Below, in pieces: positions 48,760 through 57,309 of a stretch of 64,000 nucleotides of DNA (position 1 is its first letter; each line of letters begins with the position of its first letter). The position numbers and the translations under genes were made by a program. Origin of the DNA: JAKFWF01 sp963732635 (GTDB lineage Bacteria; Pseudomonadota; Alphaproteobacteria; Rhizobiales; Hyphomicrobiaceae); NCBI GenBank assembly GCA_963732635.1, contig CAVTAL010000019.1, positions 186,001 through 250,000 of the forward strand. Direction: 5' to 3'. The notes beneath the pieces were generated by a model, which saw only the letters and a program-made list of their open reading frames with translations, made no database searches and was not told the DNA's origin.

Positions 48760-49840
48760 GTGCGGTTTCGTCGCGCCACGCCTGAGCTGCTTTTTCGGCC
48801 TTTTCGCGATCGGCGCGGGCGAGCCTGCCGATCATCTTGTCGAGCACCGGGTCTTCGACCTTGGCTTCGCGGGCGATGAAGCGCCACTTCGCGGCTTCGA
48901 TCGGGTCCGGCAATACCATGACACCTTCATTAAAGACGTGCGCGAGGCGGTTCTGAGCGCCTGCCAGGCCTTTGCTCGCGGCCGACTTCAGGTAGTCGAT
49001 GGCACGCGGCATGTCGGCGTTGATGCCACTGCCCTTCAGGAGCAGAACCGCGTAATCGTATTCCGCTTCCGCCATACCTTGCTCGGCCGCACGGCGCAGC
49101 CAGCGCGAGGCCTCGTAGGCATCGGGCGAAACGCCATGGCCTTGGAGGTAGAGCGTGGCTAGGTCGTATTGGGCGGCGGCGATGCCCTTCTGGGCGGCGA
49201 ATTCCAGGTGCTGCGCGGCGCGATGCGGGTTCTCGGGCTTGCCCTTGCCGGTTAGGAACAGCAGGGCGAGGTTGTAGTTGGCGAGCGCGTGCTGGGTGCG
49301 GGCGGCACGTTCGAACATCCGCGCCGCGGCATCGAAATCCTTGGCCACGCCACGCCCCTCGGCCAGCATGACGCCGAGCGCGAACGCTGCTTCGACGTCG
49401 CCAAGTTCGATAGCCCGGCCGTACCATTGGGCGGCGGCGGTGGCATCCTTGTCGACGCCGAGGCCTTCGTCGTAGATCCGCGCGATCAGCATATGGGCGC
49501 CGGCGTCACCTGCCTCGGCGCGCTTACCTGCGAGGGTCAGGGCAGTCAGATACTCGCCCTTGTCGAATGCGAATTGCGCCGCATCCTCGGCGGTCGGCGC
49601 GGCCTCGGGTCGATCGGCGGGTTTGCCGACCGGCCGCTTCTGGAACCGGGACAGGGGATCGGCCGAATGCGCAGGTGCCTTCACCGACTTCGGCTTGGCG
49701 GCGCCCTTGGTAGTCGGTGCCACGACCTTCGGCACACTCGGATCGGTGGTTGAATTCCACGAACTGGTCTGTGCCACGACCTGGCCGGCAACCAGCATCG
49801 AGACGACCGAAAGCACCGCTACGGTGCACGTTCGCGTCAT
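48743..49840 (-). CDS. Exported Sel1-repeat (TPR-like) protein
   Basis: A 365-residue periplasmic protein. The signal peptide (MTRTCTVAVLSVVSMLVAGQVVA) and a Pro/Lys-rich linker precede about seven Sel1-like repeats of ~36 residues (for example MLIARIYDEGLGVDKDATAAAQWYGRAIELGD). Sel1 proteins are protein-interaction scaffolds. The ATG overlaps the stop of the ThiE-like gene (49837-49840), so the two are coupled; there is no obvious functional reason for that pairing. Confidence 0.88.
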   Translation of the reverse strand: MTRTCTVAVLSVVSMLVAGQVVAQTSSWNSTTDPSVPKVVAPTTKGAAKPKSVKAPAHSADPLSRFQKRPVGKPADRPEAAPTAEDAAQFAFDKGEYLTALTLAGKRAEAGDAGAHMLIARIYDEGLGVDKDATAAAQWYGRAIELGDVEAAFALGVMLAEGRGVAKDFDAAARMFERAARTQHALANYNLALLFLTGKGKPENPHRAAQHLEFAAQKGIAAAQYDLATLYLQGHGVSPDAYEASRWLRRAAEQGMAEAEYDYAVLLLKGSGINADMPRAIDYLKSAASKGLAGAQNRLAHVFNEGVMVLPDPIEAAKWRFIAREAKVEDPVLDKMIGRLARADREKAEKAAQAWRDETALELLR

Positions 49841-50469
49841 GATCCGGCCCTGCTGAGTGCTGCGTCGTCAAGGATCTGCACGACCTTGGCCACGTGCGCG
49901 GCACTATCGGCCGGCGACGCCCCGGACGGCAACGTGACGGCGATGAACTCGGGCCGGTCGGCCGCCAGTGCCGCGACTGCCCCGAGGTCGGCGACGTCGA
50001 AGGCGACGCAGGGAACTTCGAAGATTTCGGCCCACCAGGCGATCAGGTCCGGCTGGGCCTCGCCTGGGCCGAAGGCGATATAGTCGGCTGCGGCCTCGGC
50101 CATCTCCATTGCCTGATGGCGGGCGTCGGGCGCGTTGGCCGCGATCTCGACGCCGATCATGTAGCGGTTGCCGAGAACTTCGCGGGCCTCGGCAAACTGG
50201 GCGCCAAGCGTCGTTGACCAGGGCAGGTGGACGCCGTCGGCTCGCAAAGCGCGTGCGAGGGCCGGATCGCCCTCGACCAACGCCGCGACATTGGCCTTCT
50301 GTGCAATCTCGACCAGCGGCCGTGCGAGTGTCGCATCGAGCGGCACCGTGCCAGCGCGAACGAGTACGGCCGCGACATTGCGGGTGGCTGCGAGCACGGC
50401 GGATAACCGCGCCTCGGCGCTGGGGCCAGCGTCGATCAGCAAGTAAAGCTGTGAGGCGTTCTTGGACAT
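49837..50469 (-). CDS. ThiE/TenI-like TIM-barrel protein
   Basis: A 210-residue protein resembling thiamine-phosphate synthase (YLLID start, AALVEGDPALARALRADGVHLP, YIAFGP loop). The phosphate-binding pocket differs from true ThiE: the usual Q-R-K and GPVFxTxTK motifs are not evident, so it may not make thiamine. It starts at ATG 50469 and overlaps the Sel1 gene by 4 bp. No TPP riboswitch is seen upstream. Confidence 0.75.
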   Translation of the reverse strand: MSKNASQLYLLIDAGPSAEARLSAVLAATRNVAAVLVRAGTVPLDATLARPLVEIAQKANVAALVEGDPALARALRADGVHLPWSTTLGAQFAEAREVLGNRYMIGVEIAANAPDARHQAMEMAEAAADYIAFGPGEAQPDLIAWWAEIFEVPCVAFDVADLGAVAALAADRPEFIAVTLPSGASPADSAAHVAKVVQILDDAALSRAGS

Positions 50470-50594
50470 GGGTCGAGCCTATCGGAACGAAATCGGGCGA
50501 AAACGTGGTGGGGTTAGGAGTTACCAACGCCTGCATCCGGCGTTATGCCGCTTATCAGCGCGGTCCGGCTGTGATCAATGTTCGACCACTCGCC

Positions 50595-51323
50595 TCAGTG
50601 CGTCAGAATTTTCGACAGGAACAACTGCGCCCGTTCGCTGCGTGGCGTGCCGAAGAAGTCGGCCTTCTTGGCATCTTCAACGATTGCGCCCTGGTCCATG
50701 AACACGACGCGGTGGGCGACGCGACGGGCAAAGCCCATCTCGTGAGTTACGACCGCCATGGTCATGCCGTCCTCAGCGAGCTTCACCATGACGTCGAGCA
50801 CTTCGGTGATCATCTCGGGATCGAGCGCCGAGGTCGGCTCGTCGAACAGCATCGCGATCGGGTCCATGGCGAGCGCGCGGGCAATGGCGACGCGCTGCTG
50901 CTGGCCGCCCGACAGCTGTGCCGGGAATTTTTCGGCCTGCTCGGCCAGGCCCATGCGGGTGAGCAACTGGTGGGCCTTGGCCTCGGCCTCGGCACGGTCG
51001 CGGCCCAGTACCTTTTGCTGCGGCAACACGATGTTCTGGGCCGCTGACATGTGCGGAAACAGTTCGAAATTCTGGAACACCATGCCGATGCGCGAGCGCA
51101 GCTTGGGCAGGTTGGTCTCCCGCGCGCCGACCGAAATGCCATCGACGGTGATGGTGCCCTCGGTAAACGGTTCGAGACCATTGACGCACTTGATCAGGGT
51201 GCTCTTGCCCGATCCGGACGGGCCGCAGATCACCACCACCTCGCCCTTGGCGATGTTCATCGAGCAGTCGTTGAGGACGCGGAACTTGGCGTACCACTTG
51301 CTGACGTTTTTGATCTCGATCAC
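50595..51323 (-). CDS. gltL: Polar amino acid ABC transporter, ATP-binding protein
   Basis: A 242-residue ATPase of the GlnQ/GltL group. Walker A is GPSGSGKST, Q-loop VFQNFELFPHM, signature LSGGQQQRVAIARA, Walker B MLFDEPTSALDPE and H-loop VTHEMGFA. It energises uptake through the two permeases encoded upstream. The start is GTG 51323, overlapping the permease stop as GTGA. It is the last gene of a leftward four-gene set; probable substrates are glutamate/aspartate or related amino acids. Confidence 0.94.
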   Translation of the reverse strand: MIEIKNVSKWYAKFRVLNDCSMNIAKGEVVVICGPSGSGKSTLIKCVNGLEPFTEGTITVDGISVGARETNLPKLRSRIGMVFQNFELFPHMSAAQNIVLPQQKVLGRDRAEAEAKAHQLLTRMGLAEQAEKFPAQLSGGQQQRVAIARALAMDPIAMLFDEPTSALDPEMITEVLDVMVKLAEDGMTMAVVTHEMGFARRVAHRVVFMDQGAIVEDAKKADFFGTPRSERAQLFLSKILTH

Positions 51324-51979
51324 AGCGTGTATCTCCGGCGCAGGCGGTTGACGAGCCGCGAGGCACTGAAACAAAGGACGAGGAAGACCAGCGCGACGAA
51401 CAGGTAAAGTTCGGTCGGCCGGTTGTCGCGGCCGGCGACGATCTCAGCCGAGGTCAGGAAGTCTCGCAGGCCCACGACATAGACCAGCGAGGTGTCCTGC
51501 AGCATCACGATCGACTGCGTCAGCAATACCGGGATCATGTTGCGGATGGCCTGCGGCAGCACGACGTAGCGCATCGACTGCAAGGGTGTGAGGCCAAGCG
51601 CCAATGCCGCCGAGATCTGGCCGCGCTTGACGCTCGAAATGCCGGCCCGGATGATTTCGGAATAGTAGGCCGCCTCGAACATGATGAAGGCGATCAGCAC
51701 TGAGTAGAAGCCGGACACCGATGTGCCGGTCAGTCGCGGCACCAGGGTGTAGAACCAGAAGATGACCAGGATCAGCGGCATCGAGCGCAGGAAGTTGACG
51801 TAGGCAGCCACCAGCCATTCGAGCGGGCGGATTCCGGACAACCGGGCGACGGCGAGGATCAGGCCGAGCGTAATGCCGCCGACCACCGCGAGCGCGGTTA
51901 GCTGAAACGTCAGCAGCAGCCCGTTCCACAGGAACGGCGCGTTGCGGATAATGACGTCGAAATCGAAGCCGGAGAACAT
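51320..51979 (-). CDS. gltK: Polar amino acid ABC transporter permease (GltK-like)
   Basis: A 219-residue inner-membrane permease of the HisM/GltK type with about five helices and the cytoplasmic EAA loop (EIIRAGISSVKRGQISAALALGL). ATG 51979 directly abuts the TAG of the first permease (51980-51982), and its own stop overlaps the ATPase start. The pair forms the heterodimeric channel for an acidic or polar amino acid. Confidence 0.93.
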   Translation of the reverse strand: MFSGFDFDVIIRNAPFLWNGLLLTFQLTALAVVGGITLGLILAVARLSGIRPLEWLVAAYVNFLRSMPLILVIFWFYTLVPRLTGTSVSGFYSVLIAFIMFEAAYYSEIIRAGISSVKRGQISAALALGLTPLQSMRYVVLPQAIRNMIPVLLTQSIVMLQDTSLVYVVGLRDFLTSAEIVAGRDNRPTELYLFVALVFLVLCFSASRLVNRLRRRYTL

Positions 51980-52705
51980 CTAGTTGCCCCCGACCGTGAT
52001 GGCGCCAACGATGCGCGTGCGGGATTCGACCGACCGCATGATGACGATGACAAGGCCGGTAACGAGGCAGTAGAGCACGGTTGCGACTGTGAAGGCTTCG
52101 AACGCTGCGAAGGTATATTCCTCGATCTGGCGCGACTGCGAGGTCAACTCGAGGACGCCGATGGTCAGCGCCAGGGACGAGTTCTTGAACACACCGAGGA
52201 AGTCACTGGTCAATGGTGGGATGATCGTCCGGAAGGCGACCGGCACCAGCACATGAGTGTAAACTTGGAACGGCGTCAGTCCCATGGCGAGGCCGGCGTT
52301 GCGCTGGCCGCGCGGGATCGCCTCCAATCCGGAGCGCACCTGTTCGGCGACGCGCGAGGCGGTATAGAGGCCGAGGCACATGACGGCGGTGATGAACTGG
52401 GGGTGCGGCATGTCGCGCTTCACCCAGCGGCCTAGATCGGCGGGCAGCAGTTCCGGCACCACGAAGTACCAGACGAACATCTGCACCAGGAGGGGAATGT
52501 TGCGGAAGATCTCGACGTAGGTGGTGGCCGCAAGCCGCAGCCAACGGTTCTCGACGGTTCGTCCGATGCCGATCAGCGAGCCCAATGGAAACGCGATTGC
52601 CCACGCCAGGACGGCAATGAGAATGGTGTTGCCGAAACCGGAGATGATCCAGCCGAGATATGGCTCCTTCAGCAGGATCGGCCAGTTCCAGTTATAGCTT
52701 CCCAT
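51980..52705 (-). CDS. gltJ: Polar amino acid ABC transporter permease (GltJ-like)
   Basis: A 241-residue permease of the same family, with the EAA loop SRVAEQVRSGLEAIPRGQRNAGLAMGL and about five helices (N-terminal GFGNTILIAVLAWAIAFPLG). Start ATG 52705. It is separated from the substrate-binding protein gene by a 180 bp spacer that carries a REP-like double hairpin, which may lower expression of the permeases relative to the binding protein. Confidence 0.93.
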   Translation of the reverse strand: MGSYNWNWPILLKEPYLGWIISGFGNTILIAVLAWAIAFPLGSLIGIGRTVENRWLRLAATTYVEIFRNIPLLVQMFVWYFVVPELLPADLGRWVKRDMPHPQFITAVMCLGLYTASRVAEQVRSGLEAIPRGQRNAGLAMGLTPFQVYTHVLVPVAFRTIIPPLTSDFLGVFKNSSLALTIGVLELTSQSRQIEEYTFAAFEAFTVATVLYCLVTGLVIVIMRSVESRTRIVGAITVGGN

Positions 52706-52761
52706 GGGTATTTCCTGTGGCGCTCAGTCTGAGCCGTGCACTCGCATCTCCAGAACTGCCA

Positions 52762-52848
52762 TCCCGGCATTCATGGCCGGGACCCATGGTGCCGAAAGCG
52801 CCGTCATCGAGAGCATTGCACGATGGGTCCCGGGGACAAGCCCCGGGA
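52762..52848. repeat. REP/BIME-like double hairpin inside the glt operon
   Basis: Hairpin 1: TCCCGGC (52762-52768)/GCCGGGA (52776-52782). Hairpin 2: TCCCGGGG (52828-52835)/CCCCGGGA (52841-52848). GGGACCCAT (about 52779-52787) and ATGGGTCCC (52823-52831) also pair, so the unit can fold as one long structure. This is a widespread type of palindromic repeat in Rhizobiales genomes. It sits between the binding-protein gene and the first permease. Confidence 0.7.
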
Positions 52849-52885
52849 TGACACCTGTGTGGGGGATGGAGCGGGCGCGCCTTCT

Positions 52886-53770
52886 TCAATCCGGCAGGGC
52901 GATGAGCTGGAAATTTTCCTTCAAGCGATCCGACAGCGGATAGTTGATTTTGGTCGGGCCGGGCTCGAACCACTTCTTGTAGATCGCTTCCATTTCGCCC
53001 GACTGGATCAGACGGGTGATGGTGGTGTTGCCGAGCAGGCGGAAGTCGTCATTGTTGCGTGCGAGCATCATGCCGTAGGGATCATAGGAGAAGTAGGGCC
53101 CGACGACTTCCCACTCGTCCGGGCTCTTCGACGCGCTCTTCAGGCCGTACAACACCACGTCGTCCGAGACGTAGGCATCGGCGCGGCCCTGCTCGAGGTT
53201 CAGCATCGCCTGCGAGTGATCCTTGACCTTGACGATCTCGCCCTTGATCGCGATCTTCTTCTTGTCGATCTCGGCCTGGGCCGCCTTCTCGTTGGTGGTG
53301 CCGAGCACCGCGACCAGCACCTTGTCCTTCATGTCTTCCAGTTTCTTGATGCCGGAAGTCTTGCGCACCAGCAGCTTCGAGCCGGTCAGGAACGTGGTAT
53401 TGAGGAAGGCGGTCTGGCGCGAGCGGCCAAGCGTGTGGGTCGAGCTTTCGCAGATGATATCGACGGTGCCGGCGGTCAGCAGAGGGATGCGCGTCTGCGG
53501 GGTCAAGGGCACGAATTTGACCTCGAGCTTCTCAAGTTTCAGTTCAGCCTTGGCGGCGTCAGCTATTTTCAGGCAGATGTCGACCGAGTAGCCCTGCGCT
53601 TTGCCGTCGGGGCCTAGATAGGACAGCGGCACTGATGCGTCACGGTGGCCGATGGTGAAGGTCTTGGTCTCGGCGATGCGTTTCATCACCGGCCCGTCCT
53701 GGGCGGCGGCAAACTGCGGCCCGGCGCCAAGGGCCAAGGCGGCGACTAGAACTGCAACTGCACGCTTCAT
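52886..53770 (-). CDS. gltI: Amino acid ABC transporter substrate-binding protein (GltI-like)
   Basis: A 294-residue periplasmic binding protein of family 3. The signal peptide (to about residue 23, FAAAQ) precedes two lobes: TFTIGHRDASVPLSYLGPDGKAQGYSVDICLKI, then SSTHTLGRSRQTAFLNTTFLTGSKLLVRK, and the C-terminal DPYGMMLARNN. The pattern is that of glutamate/aspartate-binding proteins. ATG 53770 is chosen at the signal peptide. It is the first gene of the leftward operon and the likely site of its promoter. Confidence 0.94.
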   Translation of the reverse strand: MKRAVAVLVAALALGAGPQFAAAQDGPVMKRIAETKTFTIGHRDASVPLSYLGPDGKAQGYSVDICLKIADAAKAELKLEKLEVKFVPLTPQTRIPLLTAGTVDIICESSTHTLGRSRQTAFLNTTFLTGSKLLVRKTSGIKKLEDMKDKVLVAVLGTTNEKAAQAEIDKKKIAIKGEIVKVKDHSQAMLNLEQGRADAYVSDDVVLYGLKSASKSPDEWEVVGPYFSYDPYGMMLARNNDDFRLLGNTTITRLIQSGEMEAIYKKWFEPGPTKINYPLSDRLKENFQLIALPD

Positions 53771-54114
53771 TGGACGCTGCTCCTGTGGTGATGACTGATA
53801 CGGCCGGATGGTAGCTGATGACGGCCCCGTGGCAAGCCATCGCTTGCACAAATCGGAGGCGTGACAGGCATTTGCGCCGGTCTTGCTCGGGAATGAGGCA
53901 GTCGGCGGGTGGGACGACAGTCACTGATCCCTCAATCCGTCGCAATCGTGCCTGAGGGCTTGGTGGGAGGTGCAACCATGGCGTTGCACCGATGCTGGGC
54001 GTGATGGCTCGCCGGGCCGGCCCAAGGGTACTGGCAACGGTCAAGTCGTTGACCTATAAGCGCGAGGTATACGCGGGGAGGAGCCCGCAATCGTCGTTCA
54101 AGGAGTTGACTGCA
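53771..54114. other. 344 bp divergent promoter region between gltI and aroG
   Basis: No gene is recognised. It contains GGTGCAA (about 53970-53976)/TTGCACC, a 7-bp inverted repeat, and a short ORF ATG GCG TTG CAC CGA TGC TGG GCG TGA just inside it. With only one Trp codon and no U-run hairpin I do not call this an attenuator. The aroG ribosome-binding site AAGGAG is at 54100-54105. Confidence 0.5.
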
Positions 54115-55501
54115 ATGGCCGCGTCGTGGACCCCAGATAGCTGGAGATCAAAGCCCATCCAGCAGGTGCCGGACTATCCGGATGCCAAGGTGCTGGTTGA
54201 CGTCGAGGCCAAGCTGGCGACCTTTCCACCGCTGGTTTTTGCAGGCGAGGCCCGCCAATTGAAGCGCGCGTTAGCCGACGTCGCGCATGGCAAGGGTTTC
54301 CTGCTCCAGGGTGGCGACTGCGCCGAAAGCTTCCTGGAACATCGCGCTGACAACATCCGCGACTTCTTCCGCGTATTCCTGCAGATGGCGGTGGTGCTGA
54401 CCTATGCCGGCGGCTCGCCGGTGGTGAAGGTCGGCCGCATTGCCGGCCAGTTCGCCAAGCCGCGCTCGGCGCCGACCGAGAAAAAGGGCGGGATCGAGCT
54501 GCCGAGCTATCGCGGCGACATCATCAATGGGCCGGAGTTCACGCCGGAGCAGCGCATTCCCGATCCGCAGCGCCAGATCGAGGCCTACCGCCAGTCGGCA
54601 GCGACCTTGAACCTGATCCGCGCGTTCGCCATGGGCGGCTATGCCGACCTTGAACGCGTGCACCAGTGGAACCTCGGCTTCGTCAAGGATTCACCGCAAG
54701 GCCACCGGTACCAGGAACTGGCCGATCGTATCACCGAGACGGTCGGCTTCATGCGTGCCTGCGGCATTACCTCGGACAACACGCCGCAATTGCGCACCAC
54801 CAATTTCTATACCAGCCACGAAGCGCTGCTGCTCGGATACGAGCAGGCGATGACCCGGCTCGAACTCGACGTCGGGTGATTGGTACGCGACCTCCGGTCA
54901 CATGCTGTGGATCGGCGATCGCACCCGCCAACCCGATCACGCGCATCTGGAGTTCTGCCGTGGCGTGAAAAACCCGATCGGTCTCAAGTGCGGGCCGTCG
55001 CTGGAGCCGGATGGCCTGCTGCGGCTGATCGACATGCTGAACCCGAAGGATGAAGCCGGCCGGCTGACGCTGATCTGCCGCTTCGGTTCGGATAAGGTCG
55101 CGGCCCACCTGCCGAAGCTGATCCGCGCCGTCAAGAAAGCCGGTCGCACCGTGGTGTGGTCGTGCGATCCGATGCACGGCAATACCATCACGGCGGCGTC
55201 GGGCTTCAAGACGCGGCCGTTCGACCGTGTGCTCTCCGAGGTGCAGTCGTTCTTCGCCGTGCATCAGGCCGAGGGCACCCATGCCGGCGGCATCCACGTC
55301 GAGATGACCGGCCAGAACGTCACCGAGTGCACCGGCGGCGCCACCGCGATCTCCGACGCCGAACTGTCGGACCGCTATCACACGCATTGCGATCCGCGTC
55401 TCAATGCCGACCAGTCGCTGGAGTTGGCATTCCTGGTCGCCGAGCGGCTGAAGCTCGAACGGGCGGGGCATGATGTGGGCAACTTGGCGGTAGCGGGATA
55501 A
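54115..55501 (+). pseudogene. aroG: DAHP synthase class II, single frameshift
   Basis: First enzyme of the shikimate pathway (phosphoenolpyruvate + erythrose-4-phosphate). The class II (plant-like) sequence starts SWRSKPIQQVPDYP from ATG 54115 after AAGGAG and runs through GGDCAESF and VVKVGRIAGQFAKPRS to 54879. It continues one base over as DWYATSGHMLWIGDRTRQ, SCDPMHGN, GGIHVEMTGQNVTEC to TAA 55499-55501. Removing one A of 54863-54864 restores RLDSTSGDWY, exactly the family sequence. Because this is normally the only DAHP synthase in such genomes, a consensus error is the likely cause. Confidence 0.92.
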
Positions 55502-55507
55502 GCGAAC

Positions 55508-55870
55508 ATGAAGTTATCGATCCTGGCGGCGCTTGCGGCCGTCATCGCGTTTGCGCCTGTGGCGTCGGCGCAAACTTCGGCGCCGGCGTCAGTGGTCCCG
55601 GCTGCTGCGGCCCCTGCCGCCAAAGTGAAGCTTGCGCCGAACTGCTTCCGGCTGCCGTTGTCGGACGTTGCCTTCGGCACCGAGGGGGCAACGAAGTACG
55701 CGCGTGAGAAGCTCGCCGAATACGCCGAGGTCGAGCGCAAGAAGCGCAAGTGGCCCGACAAGCCGCTGGTCAAGAGCGCCGAAACCGTGTCGTGCGAGGT
55801 CTATCTGAACCTCGGGCCCGTCGGCACCGAGTACCGCTGCCTGGTGACCGCGACTTTCTGTCAGAAGTGA
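55508..55870 (+). CDS. Hypothetical exported protein
   Basis: A 120-residue protein with a clear signal peptide (MKLSILAALAAVIAFAPVASAQ), an Ala/Pro/Val-rich linker and a small domain with three Cys (NCFRLPLSD, VSCEVYLN, YRCLVTATFC shows four in all). It begins 7 bp after the aroG stop and may be co-transcribed. I do not recognise the family. CGTCCC/GGGACG (55901-55917) downstream could act as a weak terminator. Confidence 0.65.
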   Translation: MKLSILAALAAVIAFAPVASAQTSAPASVVPAAAAPAAKVKLAPNCFRLPLSDVAFGTEGATKYAREKLAEYAEVERKKRKWPDKPLVKSAETVSCEVYLNLGPVGTEYRCLVTATFCQK

Positions 55871-55968
55871 TCCGCCAGAAGTGATGCGGTGCGCATCGGG
55901 CGTCCCACGACGGGACGGTGGTGCGCGCCGGCCTCAGCATCCGGTTCAACTAGCGGCGGCGCCGATCG

Positions 55969-56592
55969 CTATTGCGTCTTGGCCGCCGCCTTGCCCCACA
56001 GCGCCTCGAGCCGCGCATCGCGGCCGCAGCCGGCGCGATAGCGATTGTAGTGGCTAGGGTTCTTCAGGTGGAACTTCTGGTGGTAGTCCTCGGCCTTGGT
56101 GAAGGCGGCGGCATCGGTGATCTGCACCACCACCGGCCATTGCAGCTTCTTGCTGGCATCGAGCGCTGCCTTGCTGGCCTCGGCGGCTTGGCGCTGTTCG
56201 AGGCTGTGCACGAAGATCTCCGGCCGGTACATGTCGCCGCGATCGCAGAACTGACCACCCTTATCGACCGGGTCGATGTTGACCCAGAAAATGTCGAGTA
56301 ACTTCTGGTAGCTGACCTTGGCCGGGTCGTAGGTGACCTGCACGACTTCGGTGTGCCCGGTGCCGCCCCGGCTGACTTGCTCATAGGTCGGGTTCTTCAC
56401 GGAGCCGCCCATGTAGCCCGAGTAGACCGTGAAAACGCCGTCGATCTTTTCGTAAGGCGGCTCCATGCACCAGAAGCAGCCGCCGGCGAAGGTCGCGACA
56501 GCGAGGCCTGGCGCTGGCGTCTGAGCCGAGGCGGGTAGCCCCCACAATACTGAGGCGACGAGTGCGAATAGGCGCAGAATGTTCAACCGCAT
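55969..56592 (-). CDS. msrA: Peptide methionine sulfoxide reductase MsrA, exported
   Basis: A 207-residue MsrA with an N-terminal signal peptide (MRLNILRLFALVASVLWGLPASAQ), so it should act in the periplasm. The catalytic motif GGCFWC is intact, followed by SGYMGGSVKNPTYEQV and the resolving-Cys region. It reduces methionine-S-sulfoxide. It follows msrB leftward with 20 bp between them, forming a compartment-specific Msr pair. Confidence 0.93.
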   Translation of the reverse strand: MRLNILRLFALVASVLWGLPASAQTPAPGLAVATFAGGCFWCMEPPYEKIDGVFTVYSGYMGGSVKNPTYEQVSRGGTGHTEVVQVTYDPAKVSYQKLLDIFWVNIDPVDKGGQFCDRGDMYRPEIFVHSLEQRQAAEASKAALDASKKLQWPVVVQITDAAAFTKAEDYHQKFHLKNPSHYNRYRAGCGRDARLEALWGKAAAKTQ

Positions 56593-56611
56593 GAATGGGT
56601 CCTCGTTACGA

Positions 56612-57106
56612 TCAGCTCGACGCCTTGGGCACGAACTTCAGGGATACGCCGTTGATGCAGTGTCGTTCGCCGGTCGGCTTCGGCCCATCGGGGAATATAT
56701 GGCCGAGATGGCCACCGCAACGACGGCAATGCACTTCGGTACGGGTCATGAAGAAGCTGGTGTCGACGGTGGTGCCGACGGCGTTGTCGACGGCCTTCCA
56801 GAAGCTCGGCCAGCCAGTGCCGCTGTCGAACTTCGTTTCCGAGGCGTAGAGGGGGAGTTCGCAGCCAGCGCAATTGTAGATGCCGGCCGTGTAGATCTTG
56901 TCAAGCGGACTTGACCCGGCGCGCTCGGTGCCGTGTTCACGCAGCACGTAGTAGGCCTCCGGGCTCAATATCTTCCTCCACTCGTCAGGTGTTCGGGTGA
57001 TCTCGAACTTGGCGGCCGCGCCGGCCGCGGAACCGAGACGCGGCGCCGCGACGGCTGCGATCAAGGTTGCGAAGGCGGTCTTGCCGACCGTGCGACGGGA
57101 CATCAT
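56612..57106 (-). CDS. msrB: Peptide methionine sulfoxide reductase MsrB, exported
   Basis: A 164-residue MsrB that reduces methionine-R-sulfoxide. The N-terminus has a Tat-like signal (SRRTVGKTAFATLIAAVAAPRL). Zinc ligands are CAGC and CRRC; the catalytic Cys is in ERHCINGVSL. Two adjacent ATGs (57106, 57103) follow GGAG; the 30-codon upstream extension is not credible. It is the first gene of the msrB-msrA unit. Confidence 0.93.
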   Translation of the reverse strand: MMSRRTVGKTAFATLIAAVAAPRLGSAAGAAAKFEITRTPDEWRKILSPEAYYVLREHGTERAGSSPLDKIYTAGIYNCAGCELPLYASETKFDSGTGWPSFWKAVDNAVGTTVDTSFFMTRTEVHCRRCGGHLGHIFPDGPKPTGERHCINGVSLKFVPKASS

Positions 57107-57309
57107 TGAAAGAACTCCAAATTGCTCGGCCGGATCGAGCGCGGGCGGCCATCCCGGACGAACTATGAAGGCCTGCGGCCAAAAACGTCCAGTCACTACC
57201 GATCAAAGCTGCGTCATCAATCGCCAACGGGAAATGCTCGGAAGAGGCTATCGGCAATTGACGGAGGTACGGTGTAGGCCATAACGGTTGGCCGCGACTG
57301 CTGTCGAAT

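Noticed and set aside
52762..52848. Repeat considered as CRISPR or riboswitch
   Set aside because: Only one unit, fully palindromic, no spacers; matches dispersed palindromic repeats.
53977..54003. Possible Trp leader peptide before aroG (ATG GCG TTG CAC CGA TGC TGG GCG TGA)
   Set aside because: Only one Trp codon, no terminator with a U-run and no clear competing hairpin; unlike the argC leader.
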